In this document: one piece after another, positions 31,103 to 40,624 of the stretch | Layout of the letters: every line of letters begins with the position of its first letter | Position numbering within the stretch: position 1 is the first letter of the stretch | Origin: Ramlibacter lithotrophicus | GTDB taxonomy: Bacteria; Pseudomonadota; Gammaproteobacteria; Burkholderiales; Burkholderiaceae_C | NCBI RefSeq assembly: GCF_012184415.1 | Contig: NZ_VTOX01000001.1 | Location: 1,116,001 to 1,180,000, forward strand | Direction: 5' to 3' | Length of the DNA: 64,000 bases | Notes under the pieces: model-generated | Database searches by the model: none | The model's input: only the letters and a program-made list of their open reading frames with translations | What the model was told of the DNA's origin: nothing | Position numbers and translations under genes: made by a program

Positions 31103-31130
31103 CAAAAAAGCCGCCCTCGCGGGGCGGCCT
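31103..31130 (-). terminator. rho-independent terminator of the third Bug gene
   Basis: On the minus strand a GCCGCCC/GGGCGGC stem (31110-31116 with 31122-31128) is followed by a run of six T, a standard terminator just after the Bug gene that ends at 31153. Confidence 0.88.
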
Positions 31131-31152
31131 GTGGCAGCCTGGGCCGGCCGGC

Positions 31153-32124
31153 TCAATCGAGCTTCAGCTTGGACTTCTCCACCACGCTCTTGTAGACCGC
31201 GTATTCGGCCTTGATCTGGTCGGCGAACTGCTGCGGTGTGTTGCCGATGACCAGCGACCCCGTCTCCTCGATCCGCTTGCGCACCGCCGGGTCTTGCAGC
31301 ACCTGCTTGACGGCGGTGTGGATCCTGTCGACCACTTCCCTGGGCAGGCCCTTGGGCCCCAGGATGCCGTAGTAGGCCATGCGATTCACCGGCTCGAGGC
31401 CCACTTCCTTGAACGTCGGCACGTTGGGCAGCGCGGCGACCCGCTGCGGCGCGGCCACGACGATGGGCACCAGCCGGTTGTCCCGGATGAACGGCAGCGC
31501 GGACGGCAGGTTGTCGAAGATCATCGGCACCTGGCCGGCCACGGTGTCGTTGAGCGCCGGGCCCGCGCCGCGGTACGGGATGTGGGCCACGAACGTGCCG
31601 GAGAGGCTCTTGAACAGCTCCATCTGCAGGTGGCCGATGCCGCCGGTGCCGGAGGACGAATAGGAGTACTTGCCGGGGGCGCGCTTGAGTTCGGCGATGA
31701 ACGACTTGTAGTCCTTGGCCGGGAAGCCCGGATGCACCGCGATCACGTTGGGCGTCGCCGCGATGTTGATGATCGGCGTGAAGTCGGTGACCGGGTTGTA
31801 CGGCACCTTGGGATTGATCGCCGGATTGGCCGCCGTCGTCGAGACGGTGGCAACCCCCAGCACGTAGCCGTCCGGTGCCGACCGCGCGGTCTCCTGCGCG
31901 CCGATGATGCCGCCGGCGCCGGCCTTGTTCTCCACCACCACCGGCTGGCCCAGGGCCTTGCCGAGCGGGTCGGCGATCACGCGGGCGATGATGTCGGTGG
32001 TGCCGCCGGGCGCGAACGGCACCTGGAGCCGGATCGGCTTGTTGGGATAGTTCTGTGCGAGCGCGGGCGCCGCGGCCATGAGCAGCGCGGCGGCGGACGA
32101 CGCGAACCAGCTGGTCGCTTTCAT
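31153..32124 (-). CDS. Bug-family tripartite tricarboxylate transporter substrate-binding protein
   Basis: This third Bug (TctC) receptor has 323 residues. A clear signal peptide ([24 protein letters not shown], cut at AQ-NY) and the ligand motif [21 protein letters not shown] with [15 protein letters not shown] are present. A GAGGA ribosome binding site lies upstream of the ATG at 32124. It is a single-gene transcript ending at a hairpin terminator, and is divergent from an AEC transporter gene across an unusual nested inverted repeat. The substrate is unknown. Confidence 0.92.
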   Translation of the reverse strand: MKATSWFASSAAALLMAAAPALAQNYPNKPIRLQVPFAPGGTTDIIARVIADPLGKALGQPVVVENKAGAGGIIGAQETARSAPDGYVLGVATVSTTAANPAINPKVPYNPVTDFTPIINIAATPNVIAVHPGFPAKDYKSFIAELKRAPGKYSYSSSGTGGIGHLQMELFKSLSGTFVAHIPYRGAGPALNDTVAGQVPMIFDNLPSALPFIRDNRLVPIVVAAPQRVAALPNVPTFKEVGLEPVNRMAYYGILGPKGLPREVVDRIHTAVKQVLQDPAVRKRIEETGSLVIGNTPQQFADQIKAEYAVYKSVVEKSKLKLD

Positions 32125-32163
32125 CAATATTCCTCGGAGATGGGAAGGGGACAAACCCTGAAT

Positions 32164-32205
32164 GGTACCCGGCAGGCCGCAGCGGAACTGCGGCACTCGG
32201 GTACC
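32164..32205. repeat. nested inverted repeat between divergent Bug and AEC genes
   Basis: GGTACCCG (32164-32171) pairs perfectly with CGGGTACC (32198-32205); inside, GCCGCAG (32176-32182) pairs with CTGCGGC (32188-32194) around a five-base loop. The total could form one long hairpin or act as a palindromic operator in the shared upstream region. No T-run follows on either strand. Confidence 0.75.
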
Positions 32206-32233
32206 GGTGCGTGCAGCCGCTATCCTCGGGCCG

Positions 32234-33139
32234 GTGAATTTCGCCCAGCTCCTGTTCCCCGATTTCTCGCTGATCCTGGTCGGCTACCTGGTCTGCCGGT
32301 TCACCGCCCTCAATCGCACCGTCTGGGAACAGGCCGAGGTGCTGGTCTACTACTTCCTGTTCCCGGTGCTGCTGTTCCACTCGATCACGCGCAGCCCGCT
32401 GGACCTGGGCGAGGCCTCCAGCCTGATCGGCGCCGGCGTCATGCTGGGCCTCAGCGGCATCGCGATGGCCTATGCGTTGCCTTTCGTGCCGTGGCTGGGC
32501 CGGCACATCGACCGGCGGGAGCACGCGGGCGCGGCGCAGGTTGCCTTCCGCTTCAACTCCTTCATCGCCCTGGCGCTGGCCGAGCGCCTCGCCGGCGCGC
32601 GCGGCCAGCTCCTGATCGCGGTGCTGATCGGCTTTTGCGTGCCGCTGTTCAACCTGGGGGCCGTGTGGCCGATGGCGCGCCACTCGCGCACCGGGGTCGT
32701 GCGCGCGCTGGTGCGCAATCCGCTGATCATCGCCACCTTCGCCGGCCTCGCCGTGAACCTGATGGGGCTGCGCGTGCCCGAATGGCTGGTGCCGACGCTC
32801 ACGCGCATCGGTGGGGCCTCGCTCGCCGTGGGCCTGCTCGCCGCCGGCGCGGGCATGCAGTTCGGCAAGATGACGCAGTCGCCGGCGCTCACCGCCGGCG
32901 TGCTGTCGATCAAGCACCTGCTGATGCCGCTGGTGGCATTGGCACTGGCGCGGCTGTGGCGGCTGGATGCCGCCCAGGCCGCCGTCCTGCTGGCGTTCTC
33001 GGCCACGCCGACGGCGTCGAGCGCCTATGTGCTCGCCGCGCGCATGGGATACAACGGCCCGTACGTCGCGGGGCTGGTAACGCTGTCGACGATCCTCGGG
33101 CTGGCCAGCCTGCCGTTCGCGCTGGGGGTGCTGGGCTGA
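32234..33139 (+). CDS. AEC family (auxin-efflux-type) transporter
   Basis: The 301-residue protein is hydrophobic with about ten predicted membrane segments and matches the auxin efflux carrier/MdcF-like family, bacterial members of which export small organic acids such as malonate or malate. It opens [19 protein letters not shown] after a GTG start at 32234 and ends with the conserved-looking [24 protein letters not shown]. The upstream in-frame ATG at 32162 lies inside the inverted repeat and would put a basic non-family segment in front. It is divergent from a Bug receptor gene, so the pair may handle the same organic acid. Confidence 0.87.
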   Translation: MNFAQLLFPDFSLILVGYLVCRFTALNRTVWEQAEVLVYYFLFPVLLFHSITRSPLDLGEASSLIGAGVMLGLSGIAMAYALPFVPWLGRHIDRREHAGAAQVAFRFNSFIALALAERLAGARGQLLIAVLIGFCVPLFNLGAVWPMARHSRTGVVRALVRNPLIIATFAGLAVNLMGLRVPEWLVPTLTRIGGASLAVGLLAAGAGMQFGKMTQSPALTAGVLSIKHLLMPLVALALARLWRLDAAQAAVLLAFSATPTASSAYVLAARMGYNGPYVAGLVTLSTILGLASLPFALGVLG

Positions 33140-33148
33140 ACCTCGCCG

Positions 33149-35401
33149 TCACGACGTCGCCGTCAAGGCCGCTTCGGCCTGCACGGCGGACGGCGGCGCC
33201 GGGAGCGTGAAGAAAAAGCGTGCCCCGCGCCCGCGTTCGGACTCGCCCCACACCTTGCCGCCATGGCGCTGCACGATGCGCTGGACGATCGTCAGCCCCA
33301 CCCCGGAGCCCTCGAACTCCGCCGTCGAATGCAGGCGCTGGAACGGCCGGAACAGCTTGCCGGCATAGGCGGGGTCGAATCCCGCGCCGTTGTCGGTGAC
33401 GAGGTAGGTGTCCGCGCCGGCGCGCCGCAGGCTGATCGACGCCGTCGGTACGCGGGCCGTGAATTTCCAGGCGTTGCCCAGCAGGTTCTCCAGCACCACG
33501 GCGAGCATCGCCGGGTCGCCCGTCGCGGGCAGCGGCTCCTCGATCTCCACCGCCACCTGGCGTTGCGGCCAGCGCTGGCGCAGCGACTCGACCACCTGCC
33601 GAGCCAGCGGCGCCAGGTCCACTGCCTGGCGGGCCAGCGGCTCGCGCCCGGTGCGGGCAAAGGCCAGCAGGTCGAGGATCAGCCTGTCCATCTGGCCGGT
33701 GCCGGCGCGGATGCGCCCCAGGTAATGGACGGCCTGCGGCGGCAGCGCGGCACCGTGGCGTTCGACCAGCACGGCGCAGAAGCCGTCGATGATCTGCAGC
33801 GGGCCGCGCAGGTCGTGCGACACCGAGTAGGAGAAGGCCTCGAGTTCCTCGTTCGCGGCGGCCAGCTCCCGCGTGCGCTGGGCCACCTGGCGCTCCAGGG
33901 TCTCGTGCAGGCGCTCCCAGGCGGCCGCTGCCTCCACCCGACTGGTCACGTCGACCACGGCCACGGCGCGACCGGGGCGACCATTCCAGTCCTGCGACTG
34001 GCCTGACACCTCGACGTGGACCAGCCGGCCGTCCTTGCGGATATGGCGCGTGGTTACCGCGCCGGCGCCGCTGCGGCCCAGCGATGCCATCAGCTTGGGA
34101 ACGTCCTCCGGCGGCCGGATATCGGCGATCGTCATCGCCAGGAACTCCGCACGCGTGTAGCCGTACTGCCGCACCGCAGCGTCGTTCACCTCCAGGAAGG
34201 CGAGGGTCTCCAGGTCGAACACCCACATCGGCTGCGGCGATGCCTCGAAATGGGTGCGATAGCGCTGTTCGCTGCGCTCCAGCGACAGCTTCTGCCGCTC
34301 GATCTGCGCCATGGCGGCGTCCCGCTGCGCCGACCGCGCCGCCAGCGCGGCCGCCAGGTCGGCGACGCCCCGTTCGATGCGCGCCAGCTCACGCACCGCC
34401 CCGTTGCCGGCCGGCGCCTCGGGCGGCGCTTCGTTGCGTTCCAGGGCGCCGACGAAGCGCACCAGCCGCTCCACCGGACGCGCGAGCAGCCGGTCGCCCA
34501 GCCGCCAGGCCAGCAGGCTCGCCGCGGCGGCGACCGCGAGCAGCACGGCCAGCTGCAGCCGCAGCCGCCACAGGGACGGCGCGAGCACGCCGGCGGCGGG
34601 CTCCCGCGCCAGCACGGCCAGCCCACCCTCTCCCTCCGCCCGAACCCAGCGCACCGCCTGGATCCACTCGCCCTGCGCATCCTCGTAGGCTGCACCCTCG
34701 CTCGCCAGGTCGTGGCCGATCGCCGCCAGCAGCGGACCGGGCAGCGGGTCGCCGGTCGCGAGCGCGGCCGGGCCGAGCGAGGCCAGCACTCGGCCCCTGC
34801 CGTCCGTCACCAGCTCGGTGACGTGCGCCGGCGCCGGACTGGACGCCAGCTGCTGCTGGAACATCGCGGCGTCCAGCACCGCGTACTGCTGGCCCCGGGG
34901 CCGCCCCTGGTCGTCGAACACCGGCAGGCTCATGGCGATGCTCGGCCGGGCCAGGATGCGGCTTTGCATGTACTCGCCGATGGTGAAGCGACCGCTGCGG
35001 GCGGCACCCACGTAGTACGCGCGGTCACCCACGTAAGTCGGGGTCTGGTCGGCCGCCGAGCGGCAGGCGATGTAGCCCTGCAGGTCCGCGAAAGCCAGGT
35101 GGCCGTAGGCGGGAAAGTGCTGATGGACCCGGCGCATGCGCGCGTTGCATTCGGGCCCGCTGTCGGCCGCGCCCGGCGCACCGTAGGCCAGCGCGGTGAG
35201 CATCTGGCGCACCCCGTGGACCAGTTGCTCCTGCGCCCTGGCGCGCAGCTGCACCTGGCTGCGCAGCTCCTGCTTCGCCTGGGCGATGGCGTGCCGCTGC
35301 TCCAGGCCCGAGGTGTGGATCACCAGGGCGAAGATCGGCGCCACGGCGACCAGCACCAGCAGGATCAGGATGGCGCGCACGCCGAAGGAACGTCGGATCA
35401 T
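33149..35401 (-). CDS. membrane sensor histidine kinase with periplasmic sensor and PAS domain
   Basis: The 750-residue protein has two membrane helices (about 9-28 and 285-300) bordering a roughly 255-residue periplasmic sensor of dCache type, then a HAMP-like linker, a PAS domain (about 375-495), a coiled coil, a HisKA dimerisation domain with the phosphorylated histidine H529 in SVSHDLRGPLQ, and a HATPase_c domain with VLENLLGNAWKF, DNGAGFD and GSGVGLTIVQ. It should autophosphorylate in response to an external or PAS-bound signal. No response regulator gene is adjacent, so the partner is elsewhere. The convergent AEC gene ends 9 bases away. Confidence 0.92.
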   Translation of the reverse strand: MIRRSFGVRAILILLVLVAVAPIFALVIHTSGLEQRHAIAQAKQELRSQVQLRARAQEQLVHGVRQMLTALAYGAPGAADSGPECNARMRRVHQHFPAYGHLAFADLQGYIACRSAADQTPTYVGDRAYYVGAARSGRFTIGEYMQSRILARPSIAMSLPVFDDQGRPRGQQYAVLDAAMFQQQLASSPAPAHVTELVTDGRGRVLASLGPAALATGDPLPGPLLAAIGHDLASEGAAYEDAQGEWIQAVRWVRAEGEGGLAVLAREPAAGVLAPSLWRLRLQLAVLLAVAAAASLLAWRLGDRLLARPVERLVRFVGALERNEAPPEAPAGNGAVRELARIERGVADLAAALAARSAQRDAAMAQIERQKLSLERSEQRYRTHFEASPQPMWVFDLETLAFLEVNDAAVRQYGYTRAEFLAMTIADIRPPEDVPKLMASLGRSGAGAVTTRHIRKDGRLVHVEVSGQSQDWNGRPGRAVAVVDVTSRVEAAAAWERLHETLERQVAQRTRELAAANEELEAFSYSVSHDLRGPLQIIDGFCAVLVERHGAALPPQAVHYLGRIRAGTGQMDRLILDLLAFARTGREPLARQAVDLAPLARQVVESLRQRWPQRQVAVEIEEPLPATGDPAMLAVVLENLLGNAWKFTARVPTASISLRRAGADTYLVTDNGAGFDPAYAGKLFRPFQRLHSTAEFEGSGVGLTIVQRIVQRHGGKVWGESERGRGARFFFTLPAPPSAVQAEAALTATS

Positions 35402-35472
35402 CGGTCAGCCCGGCGGGCCGGTAAACAAAAGTGGCAGCTTGCCAGCGCCCGGCCAGCCGGGCTTGAGATTTG

Positions 35473-36558
35473 TCAGCCGGCCGCGAGGGCCCAGGCCACG
35501 TGTTCCCGCACCAGCGCACTGGGATGGTGCGCGACGGCCCGCAGCGCCCCTCGCAGCGCGGAATCGTCCGCCTGCCGCAGCGCGTTGCCCGCCGCCACCG
35601 CCACGTTGCGCAGCCAGCGCTCGTGGCCGATGCGGCGGATCGGGCTGCCTTCGGTGCGCTGCAGGAACTGCTCCTGCGACCACCCGAGCAGCTGCGCGAG
35701 CGTCTGCCCCGACATCCCGGCTCGCTCATCGAAGTCCGGCAGGGGGCTGCGCTGCGCGAACTTGTTCCAAGGGCACGCGAGCTGGCAGTCGTCGCAGCCG
35801 TAGATGCGGTTGCCGATCGCCGGGCGCAGCTCTTCCGGAATCGATCCGTGGTGTTCGATCGTCAGGTACGAGATGCAGCGGCGGGCATCGAGCCGATGCG
35901 GCGCGACAATCGCCCCCGTCGGACACACGTCGATACAGGCGCTGCAGCTGCCGCAGTGCATGGCGACCGCAGCGCTCGGCGGCAGCGCCACGTCCACGTA
36001 GATCTCGCCCAGGAAGAACATCGAGCCGGCCTCGCGGCTGAGCACCAGCGTGTGCTTGCCGCGCCAGCCCTGGCCGCTGCGGGCGGCGAGCTCCGCCTCC
36101 AGCACCGGCGCCGAATCGGTGAACACCCGGTGGCCGAACGGGCCGACGCGCGCGGCGAGCCGCTCGCTGAGCTTGCCCAGGCGCGCGCGCAGCACCTTGT
36201 GGTAGTCGCGGCCCCGGGCATAGAGCGAGATCACGCCTTCGCCGGGGCGCTGCAGCCGCTCGAATTCGATCGCCTGCCAGTCCGGCGGCGTCGCGGCGGG
36301 CAGGTAGTCCATGCGCGCGGTGATCACGCTGACGGTGCCCGGCACGAGTTCGGCCGGGCGCGCGCGCTTCAGGCCATGGTGTTCCATGTAGGCCATCTCG
36401 CCGTGAAAACCGTTGGACAGCCACGCCAGCAGGCCGGGTTCCGCCGCAGAAAGGTCGACACCGGCAACGCCGATTTGGGAAAATCCGAGCTCACGGGCCC
36501 ACGCCCGGATTTCCGCCACCAGTTCAGGACCTTCGATCTGACCACCGCTCAACGCCAC
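35473..36558 (-). CDS. queG: epoxyqueuosine reductase
   Basis: QueG removes the epoxide oxygen of epoxyqueuosine at the tRNA wobble position, the last step to queuosine, using cobalamin and two [4Fe-4S] clusters. The 361-residue protein has the cluster cysteines C202, C205, C208, C212 (HCGSCSACIDVCPTGAI) and C228, C255, C258, C262 (RIYGCDDCQLACPWN), the catalytic-type Asp148 in FTDSAPVLE, and the KHTLVLSREAGSMFFLGEI stretch that binds the cofactor. The start is a GTG at 36558 just before the divergent tsaE gene. Confidence 0.95.
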   Translation of the reverse strand: MALSGGQIEGPELVAEIRAWARELGFSQIGVAGVDLSAAEPGLLAWLSNGFHGEMAYMEHHGLKRARPAELVPGTVSVITARMDYLPAATPPDWQAIEFERLQRPGEGVISLYARGRDYHKVLRARLGKLSERLAARVGPFGHRVFTDSAPVLEAELAARSGQGWRGKHTLVLSREAGSMFFLGEIYVDVALPPSAAVAMHCGSCSACIDVCPTGAIVAPHRLDARRCISYLTIEHHGSIPEELRPAIGNRIYGCDDCQLACPWNKFAQRSPLPDFDERAGMSGQTLAQLLGWSQEQFLQRTEGSPIRRIGHERWLRNVAVAAGNALRQADDSALRGALRAVAHHPSALVREHVAWALAAG

Positions 36559-36639
36559 GCGCCGATTGTAGGAAGCAGCCCCGCCGCGGGCGCGGGCGCG
36601 GCGGCAGCGCCCCTCGCACCAGCGGGGCCAGCGGCGCAG

Positions 36640-37080
36640 GTGACCTGGCTCGGCGAAGACGACACGCGGGCCTTTGCCGAAGGGCTCGCCCGCCGGCCGG
36701 CGCTGGCCGACGCCTTCATCGAGCTGCACGGCGAGCTGGGCGCCGGCAAGACGACGCTGGTGCGCCACCTGCTGCGCGCGCTCGGCGTGCCGGGCCGCAT
36801 CAAGAGCCCGACCTACGCCGTGGTGGAGCCGCACGAGGTGCCCGGCCTGGCGATCTGGCACTTCGACTTCTACCGGTTCGCCGACCCGCGCGAATGGGAG
36901 GACGCCGGCTTTCGCGACCTGTTCGCCGCCCCGGGGCTGAAGATCGCCGAGTGGCCCGAACGAGCCGCCGCCTTCCTGCCGCGCGCCGACCTCGTCGTAC
37001 GCATCGAGGTCCAGGCTGACGACTCGCGGCGCGTGACCCTGCTCGCACAGACCGACACCGGCCGGGCGCTGCTGCCATGA
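36640..37080 (+). CDS. tsaE: tRNA threonylcarbamoyladenosine biosynthesis ATPase
   Basis: TsaE is the ATPase that resets the TsaBD complex during t6A formation in tRNA. The 146-residue protein has Walker A in GELGAGKTTLVRHLL (about 30-44), the family motif RIKSPTYAVVEPHEV and the Walker-B-like HFDFYRFADPREWEDAGF. A GTG at 36640 (VTWLGEDDTRAFAEGL) gives the standard family opening; the open frame reaches upstream without a better start codon, through an Ala/Pro stretch, and no clear ribosome binding site is visible. The stop overlaps the ATG of the amidase gene (ATGA, 37077-37080), a well-known tsaE-amiC/B pairing. Confidence 0.88.
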   Translation: MTWLGEDDTRAFAEGLARRPALADAFIELHGELGAGKTTLVRHLLRALGVPGRIKSPTYAVVEPHEVPGLAIWHFDFYRFADPREWEDAGFRDLFAAPGLKIAEWPERAAAFLPRADLVVRIEVQADDSRRVTLLAQTDTGRALLP

Positions 37081-38381
37081 AGCGCCGCGACCTGATCGGG
37101 CAAGGTGCGCTGGTGCTGCTGCTGGGCCGGGCGCAGATCGCGCGCGGCGCCACGGTGGTCGGCGTGCGCGTGTGGCCCGCGCCCGAGTACTCGCGCCTCA
37201 CGATCGAATCGGACGGTCAACTCACGTCGACCCAGGTGGTGACCGTGCAGCCGCCGCGGCTGGCCGTCGACATCCGGGGTCTGGACCTCACGCCGCAGTT
37301 CACGGAACTGGTCGGCAAGGTGCAGCCCGGCGATCCCTTCATCGCCCGCATCCAGGCCAGCCAGCACGCTCCCGGCGTCGTGCGGCTGCTGGTGGACCTG
37401 AAGCAGACCGCGGTACCGCAGGTGTTCACCTTGCCGCCGGTCGCGGCGTACCGCCACCGCCTGGTGGTGGACCTGCATCCGGTCAAGCCGGTCGATCCGC
37501 TGGAAGCCTTCATCGCCGAGCGGTTGAAGGACGCGGCCGCCGCGCCCGCACCCGCCCCCGCACCCGACCCCCTGGGCGACCTCATCGCGAAGCAGCTTGA
37601 GCGGCCAAGGGCGCCCGCGGTGATCAGCCGCGCCGAAGCGGCCGCCCGCAGCAAGACCGACCGCCTGATCATCGTCGCGCTCGACCCCGGCCACGGCGGC
37701 GAAGACCCGGGCGCCATCGGTCCCGCCGGAACGCGCGAGAAGGACGTCGTGCTGCGCATCGCGCACCGCCTGCGCGAACGCATCAACGGCAGCGTTGTCA
37801 ACGGCAACCCGATGCGCGCCTACCTCACGCGCGACGCCGACTTCTTCGTGCCGCTGCACCAGCGCGTGCAGAAGGCCAGGCGGGTGCAGGCCGACCTGTT
37901 CGTGAGCATCCATGCCGACGCGTTCATGACGCCGACGGCGCGCGGCGCGAGCGTCTTCGCGCTGAGCCAGGTCGGCGCGTCGAGCACCACCGCCCGCTGG
38001 ATCGCCAACAAGGAAAACCAGGCCGACCTGATTGGCGGCATCGACGTCAAGAGCCACGACCGGCTGGTCGCGCATGCCTTGCTGGACATGAGCACGACGG
38101 CGCAGATCAACGACAGCCTCAAGCTGGGCAGCGCGCTGCTGGGCGAGATCGGCAACGTCGGCCGGCTGCACAAGCGCCACGTCGAGCAGGCAGGCTTCGC
38201 CGTGCTGAAGGCGCCGGACATCCCCAGCGTGCTGGTCGAGACCGCGTTCATCAGCAACCCGGAGGAAGAGTCGCGCCTGGCCAGCGAGGCCTACCAGGAG
38301 CAGCTCTCCGACGCGATCATGCGGGGCATCAACCGCTACTTCGCGCAGAACCCGCCGCTGGCCCGCAGCCGGCCGCTGTAG
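37077..38381 (+). CDS. amiC: N-acetylmuramoyl-L-alanine amidase (AmiC-like)
   Basis: The 434-residue protein has a twin-arginine signal (MKRRDLIGQGALVLLLGRAQIARG), an AMIN domain for septal ring targeting (about 28-140), a Pro/Ala linker and an amidase_3 catalytic domain (about 195-420). Zinc ligands are in VALDPGHGGEDPGAIG and SIHADAF, and the catalytic Glu in VLVETAFISNPEE. It cuts the amide bond between muramic acid and the stem peptide to let daughter cells separate. It is translationally coupled to tsaE. Confidence 0.94.
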   Translation: MKRRDLIGQGALVLLLGRAQIARGATVVGVRVWPAPEYSRLTIESDGQLTSTQVVTVQPPRLAVDIRGLDLTPQFTELVGKVQPGDPFIARIQASQHAPGVVRLLVDLKQTAVPQVFTLPPVAAYRHRLVVDLHPVKPVDPLEAFIAERLKDAAAAPAPAPAPDPLGDLIAKQLERPRAPAVISRAEAAARSKTDRLIIVALDPGHGGEDPGAIGPAGTREKDVVLRIAHRLRERINGSVVNGNPMRAYLTRDADFFVPLHQRVQKARRVQADLFVSIHADAFMTPTARGASVFALSQVGASSTTARWIANKENQADLIGGIDVKSHDRLVAHALLDMSTTAQINDSLKLGSALLGEIGNVGRLHKRHVEQAGFAVLKAPDIPSVLVETAFISNPEEESRLASEAYQEQLSDAIMRGINRYFAQNPPLARSRPL

Positions 38382-38573
38382 CGTCAGTGCCTCGGCCATA
38401 CCCGGTCGGCATCGTTTCCGTCTGCCCGGCAATCGCGCGGGGTGCCGACGGCCCCGGCCGCCGTTTTCCTACACCTCGGCCAAGGCCCGCTGCCTAGAGT
38501 GCAGCCACAGGCAACACAAGCGACGTGCATGCCGCGCGGCGCGCCTGGCAGTTCAACCATTCGAGGTGACCAC

Positions 38574-38780
38574 ATGAAGACCAAACTCGTCGCGGCCGCG
38601 TTCGCCGCTTCCCTCCTGGCCCTGACCGGCTGCGCCAACATGGACCGCCAGACCGCCGGTACCGTCGGCGGCGCCGTGGTCGGCGGCGTCGTCGGTGACG
38701 CCCTGACCGGCAGCACGCTGGGTACCGTGGGCGGCGCCGCCGCCGGTGCGTACCTGGGCCGCGAAGCCGCCAAGCGCTAA
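38574..38780 (+). CDS. small glycine-zipper lipoprotein (OsmB-like)
   Basis: The 68-residue product has a lipoprotein signal with lipobox LTGC (cysteine at about C20) and then a glycine-zipper segment (TAGTVGGAVVGGVVGDALTG and LGTVGGAAAGAYLGREA), as in OsmB and similar stress-induced outer membrane lipoproteins. A GAGGTGACC ribosome binding site precedes the ATG at 38574. A possible stress-type promoter (TTTTCCTACAC then CTAGAGT) lies in the 190-base upstream gap. Its stop overlaps the stop of the convergent oxygenase gene by three bases. Confidence 0.82.
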   Translation: MKTKLVAAAFAASLLALTGCANMDRQTAGTVGGAVVGGVVGDALTGSTLGTVGGAAAGAYLGREAAKR

Positions 38781-39265
38781 ATCGGGTAAATCAGCGAGTT
38801 GAGCACCATCTCGCTGTCGTAGATGCACTGCCGGCTGGCCAGTCTCAGGCCGGCCGGCGTGCGGACGATTTCGTCCAGGTAGCGGCCGACGTTGTACACC
38901 TCGCTCGCGTCGCCCGGCCGGGTGCGGAACACGGCGTAATGGGTCCGGGCCCTCACCAGGCCCCCTTGTTCGCCCAGCACCTGCGCCGGGCTCACCACGT
39001 GCCGCGTGTAGTACGGTCCGTGGTAGATGGTCTGCGTGACGCCGTAGACCCGATCCTTCATCATCCCCTGGCTCTCCAGGTCGATCAGCGCCAGTGGCAG
39101 CCCGCGATCGAAATTCTCGCGCGCCTGCACCCTGTAGCGGCCGTCCTCGGTGAAGAAGCCCGGCCACTCGTCGAAGCGGCGCTCGTCGAGCGTGGCGGCA
39201 TACGCCGCGTTGAGCTGGTCGATCTCCAGCTGCAGCAGCAGCCGGTCGCGCTGTTCCTCGGTCAT
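38777..39265 (-). CDS. aromatic ring-hydroxylating oxygenase small (beta) subunit, NagH-like
   Basis: The 162-residue protein has the NTF2-like fold of ring-hydroxylating oxygenase beta subunits: YAATLDERRFDEWPGFFTEDGRYRV, LPLALIDLESQGMMKDRVYGV and the C-terminal IYDSEMVLNSLIYPI. It is structural, completing the alpha3beta3 enzyme. It resembles the small subunit of salicylate 5-hydroxylase (NagH) from memory. Its ATG overlaps the alpha-subunit stop (ATGA, 39262-39265), so the two are coupled. Confidence 0.9.
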   Translation of the reverse strand: MTEEQRDRLLLQLEIDQLNAAYAATLDERRFDEWPGFFTEDGRYRVQARENFDRGLPLALIDLESQGMMKDRVYGVTQTIYHGPYYTRHVVSPAQVLGEQGGLVRARTHYAVFRTRPGDASEVYNVGRYLDEIVRTPAGLRLASRQCIYDSEMVLNSLIYPI

Positions 39266-40572
39266 TGCCCCATCACCTTGCGCCAGTAGGCATACATGCT
39301 GCGGATCAGGCTCTCGGTGACCATGTGCTCGGCGCCGCCGATGCCGGTGCCGCCCAGTTCGCACAAGGTGCTGCCGCCCTCGCCCCACTGCGCGAAGCCC
39401 TCCTGGCTGAACGCGATCACCTCGCCGTCGTCGGCGCTCACGAAGCCGGCCGGCCCGAACAGGTTGGCCTGCCGCAGCCGGCGCCGCGTCATCTCGGGCG
39501 CGTCGTCGGCAAACCCGAAATGCGTCCAGACGAAGTCGAACTCCCCCGTGCCGCGCGGCACGATGTGGCGGGTCGAGAGCGAGTTCACCTGCTGCTGGAT
39601 GATCAGGCTGGGAAACAGCGTGATCATCGTGACCGAGGGCGTGATGCTGGTGCCCGGATCGGACGGATCGTCGACGGTCCACCAGGGCTCGGGCACCACG
39701 TCGAGCAGCCGCTTGTCGTGCAACTGCATGTCGGCCTTGAACGACGTCACGCCGCTCGTCACGGCGGCGTTCTGCCCGCCCTCGTTGCGGCGCGAGATCA
39801 TCACCGCGTGCCGGCCATGCGCATCGGTCACCATTCGGCTCTTCTGGTCGGCGCGCCACAGCCCGAAGGTGACGAACCAGGTGTGCAGCAGCCCGGGGTG
39901 GTAGGGATCCTTGATGTTCTCCATCATCAGTTTCCAGTTGCCCGGAATGCGCTGGCGGTTGTAGCCCAGCAGCGTCAGCCCGCGCCCCTTGAAGATCCGG
40001 TCCAGCCACGGCATCACCTGCGGACCGAAGTACTCGGCCAGCGGCTCGGCCTCGGCGTTGAAGGTCGCGAACACCAGCCCATGCAGCACCTCGACGCGCA
40101 GCTTCGCGAGGCCATGGTCCTTCAGGTCGAAGCCGGGCGGCATGCCACCGTTGATGCAGTCGCCGTCCTTCACCCCGTCCTTGAACGGCAGCCCGGCGAG
40201 GTCGCCGTTGAGCTTGTACGTCCACTGGTGATAGGGACACACGAAGCTGCGCGCGTTGCCATGCGGCTGCTGGCAGAAGCGCACGCCGCGATGGGCGCAG
40301 CGGTTCTCGACCACCCGGATTCCGTGGTCCGTGTCGCGGTCCTTCGGCGCCACTCGGTCCCTCACGACGATCACCTGCCGCTCCCCGACCCACGTCAGCT
40401 TGTAATCGCCGACGTTCGGGATCTCGACCGCCAGCCCGACGTAGCACCAGTGGCGGCCGTAGAAGATCTTCTCCAGCTCCAGCCGGTACAGCTGCGGATC
40501 GGTGTAGGCCCAGAACGGCACGCGGCTGGAGCCGGCATCGGCCCAGCGGGCGAGGGACTGCGGGGCATTCAT
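39262..40572 (-). CDS. Rieske aromatic oxygenase large (alpha) subunit, salicylate 5-hydroxylase-like
   Basis: The 436-residue protein has a Rieske [2Fe-2S] site with C92, H94, C112 and H115 (CAHRGVRFC and CPYHQWTY) and a catalytic domain with the mononuclear iron motif D222-x2-H225-x4-H230 (KDPYHPGLLHT). From memory it resembles NagG, the large subunit of salicylate 5-hydroxylase, including FWAYTDPQLYRLELEKIFY and the C-terminal HMVTESLIRSMYAYWRKVMG. The substrate could be salicylate, anthranilate or another benzoate; this is inference. No ferredoxin or ferredoxin reductase gene lies nearby, so electron partners must be elsewhere. It lies 52 bases downstream of a TonB receptor gene on the same strand. 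Confidence 0.88.
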   Translation of the reverse strand: MNAPQSLARWADAGSSRVPFWAYTDPQLYRLELEKIFYGRHWCYVGLAVEIPNVGDYKLTWVGERQVIVVRDRVAPKDRDTDHGIRVVENRCAHRGVRFCQQPHGNARSFVCPYHQWTYKLNGDLAGLPFKDGVKDGDCINGGMPPGFDLKDHGLAKLRVEVLHGLVFATFNAEAEPLAEYFGPQVMPWLDRIFKGRGLTLLGYNRQRIPGNWKLMMENIKDPYHPGLLHTWFVTFGLWRADQKSRMVTDAHGRHAVMISRRNEGGQNAAVTSGVTSFKADMQLHDKRLLDVVPEPWWTVDDPSDPGTSITPSVTMITLFPSLIIQQQVNSLSTRHIVPRGTGEFDFVWTHFGFADDAPEMTRRRLRQANLFGPAGFVSADDGEVIAFSQEGFAQWGEGGSTLCELGGTGIGGAEHMVTESLIRSMYAYWRKVMGQ

Positions 40573-40624
40573 GCCGCGGATGATAGGGTGGCGCGGCCGC
40601 CCGCGCTTGCGGCCCGCGGCGGGC

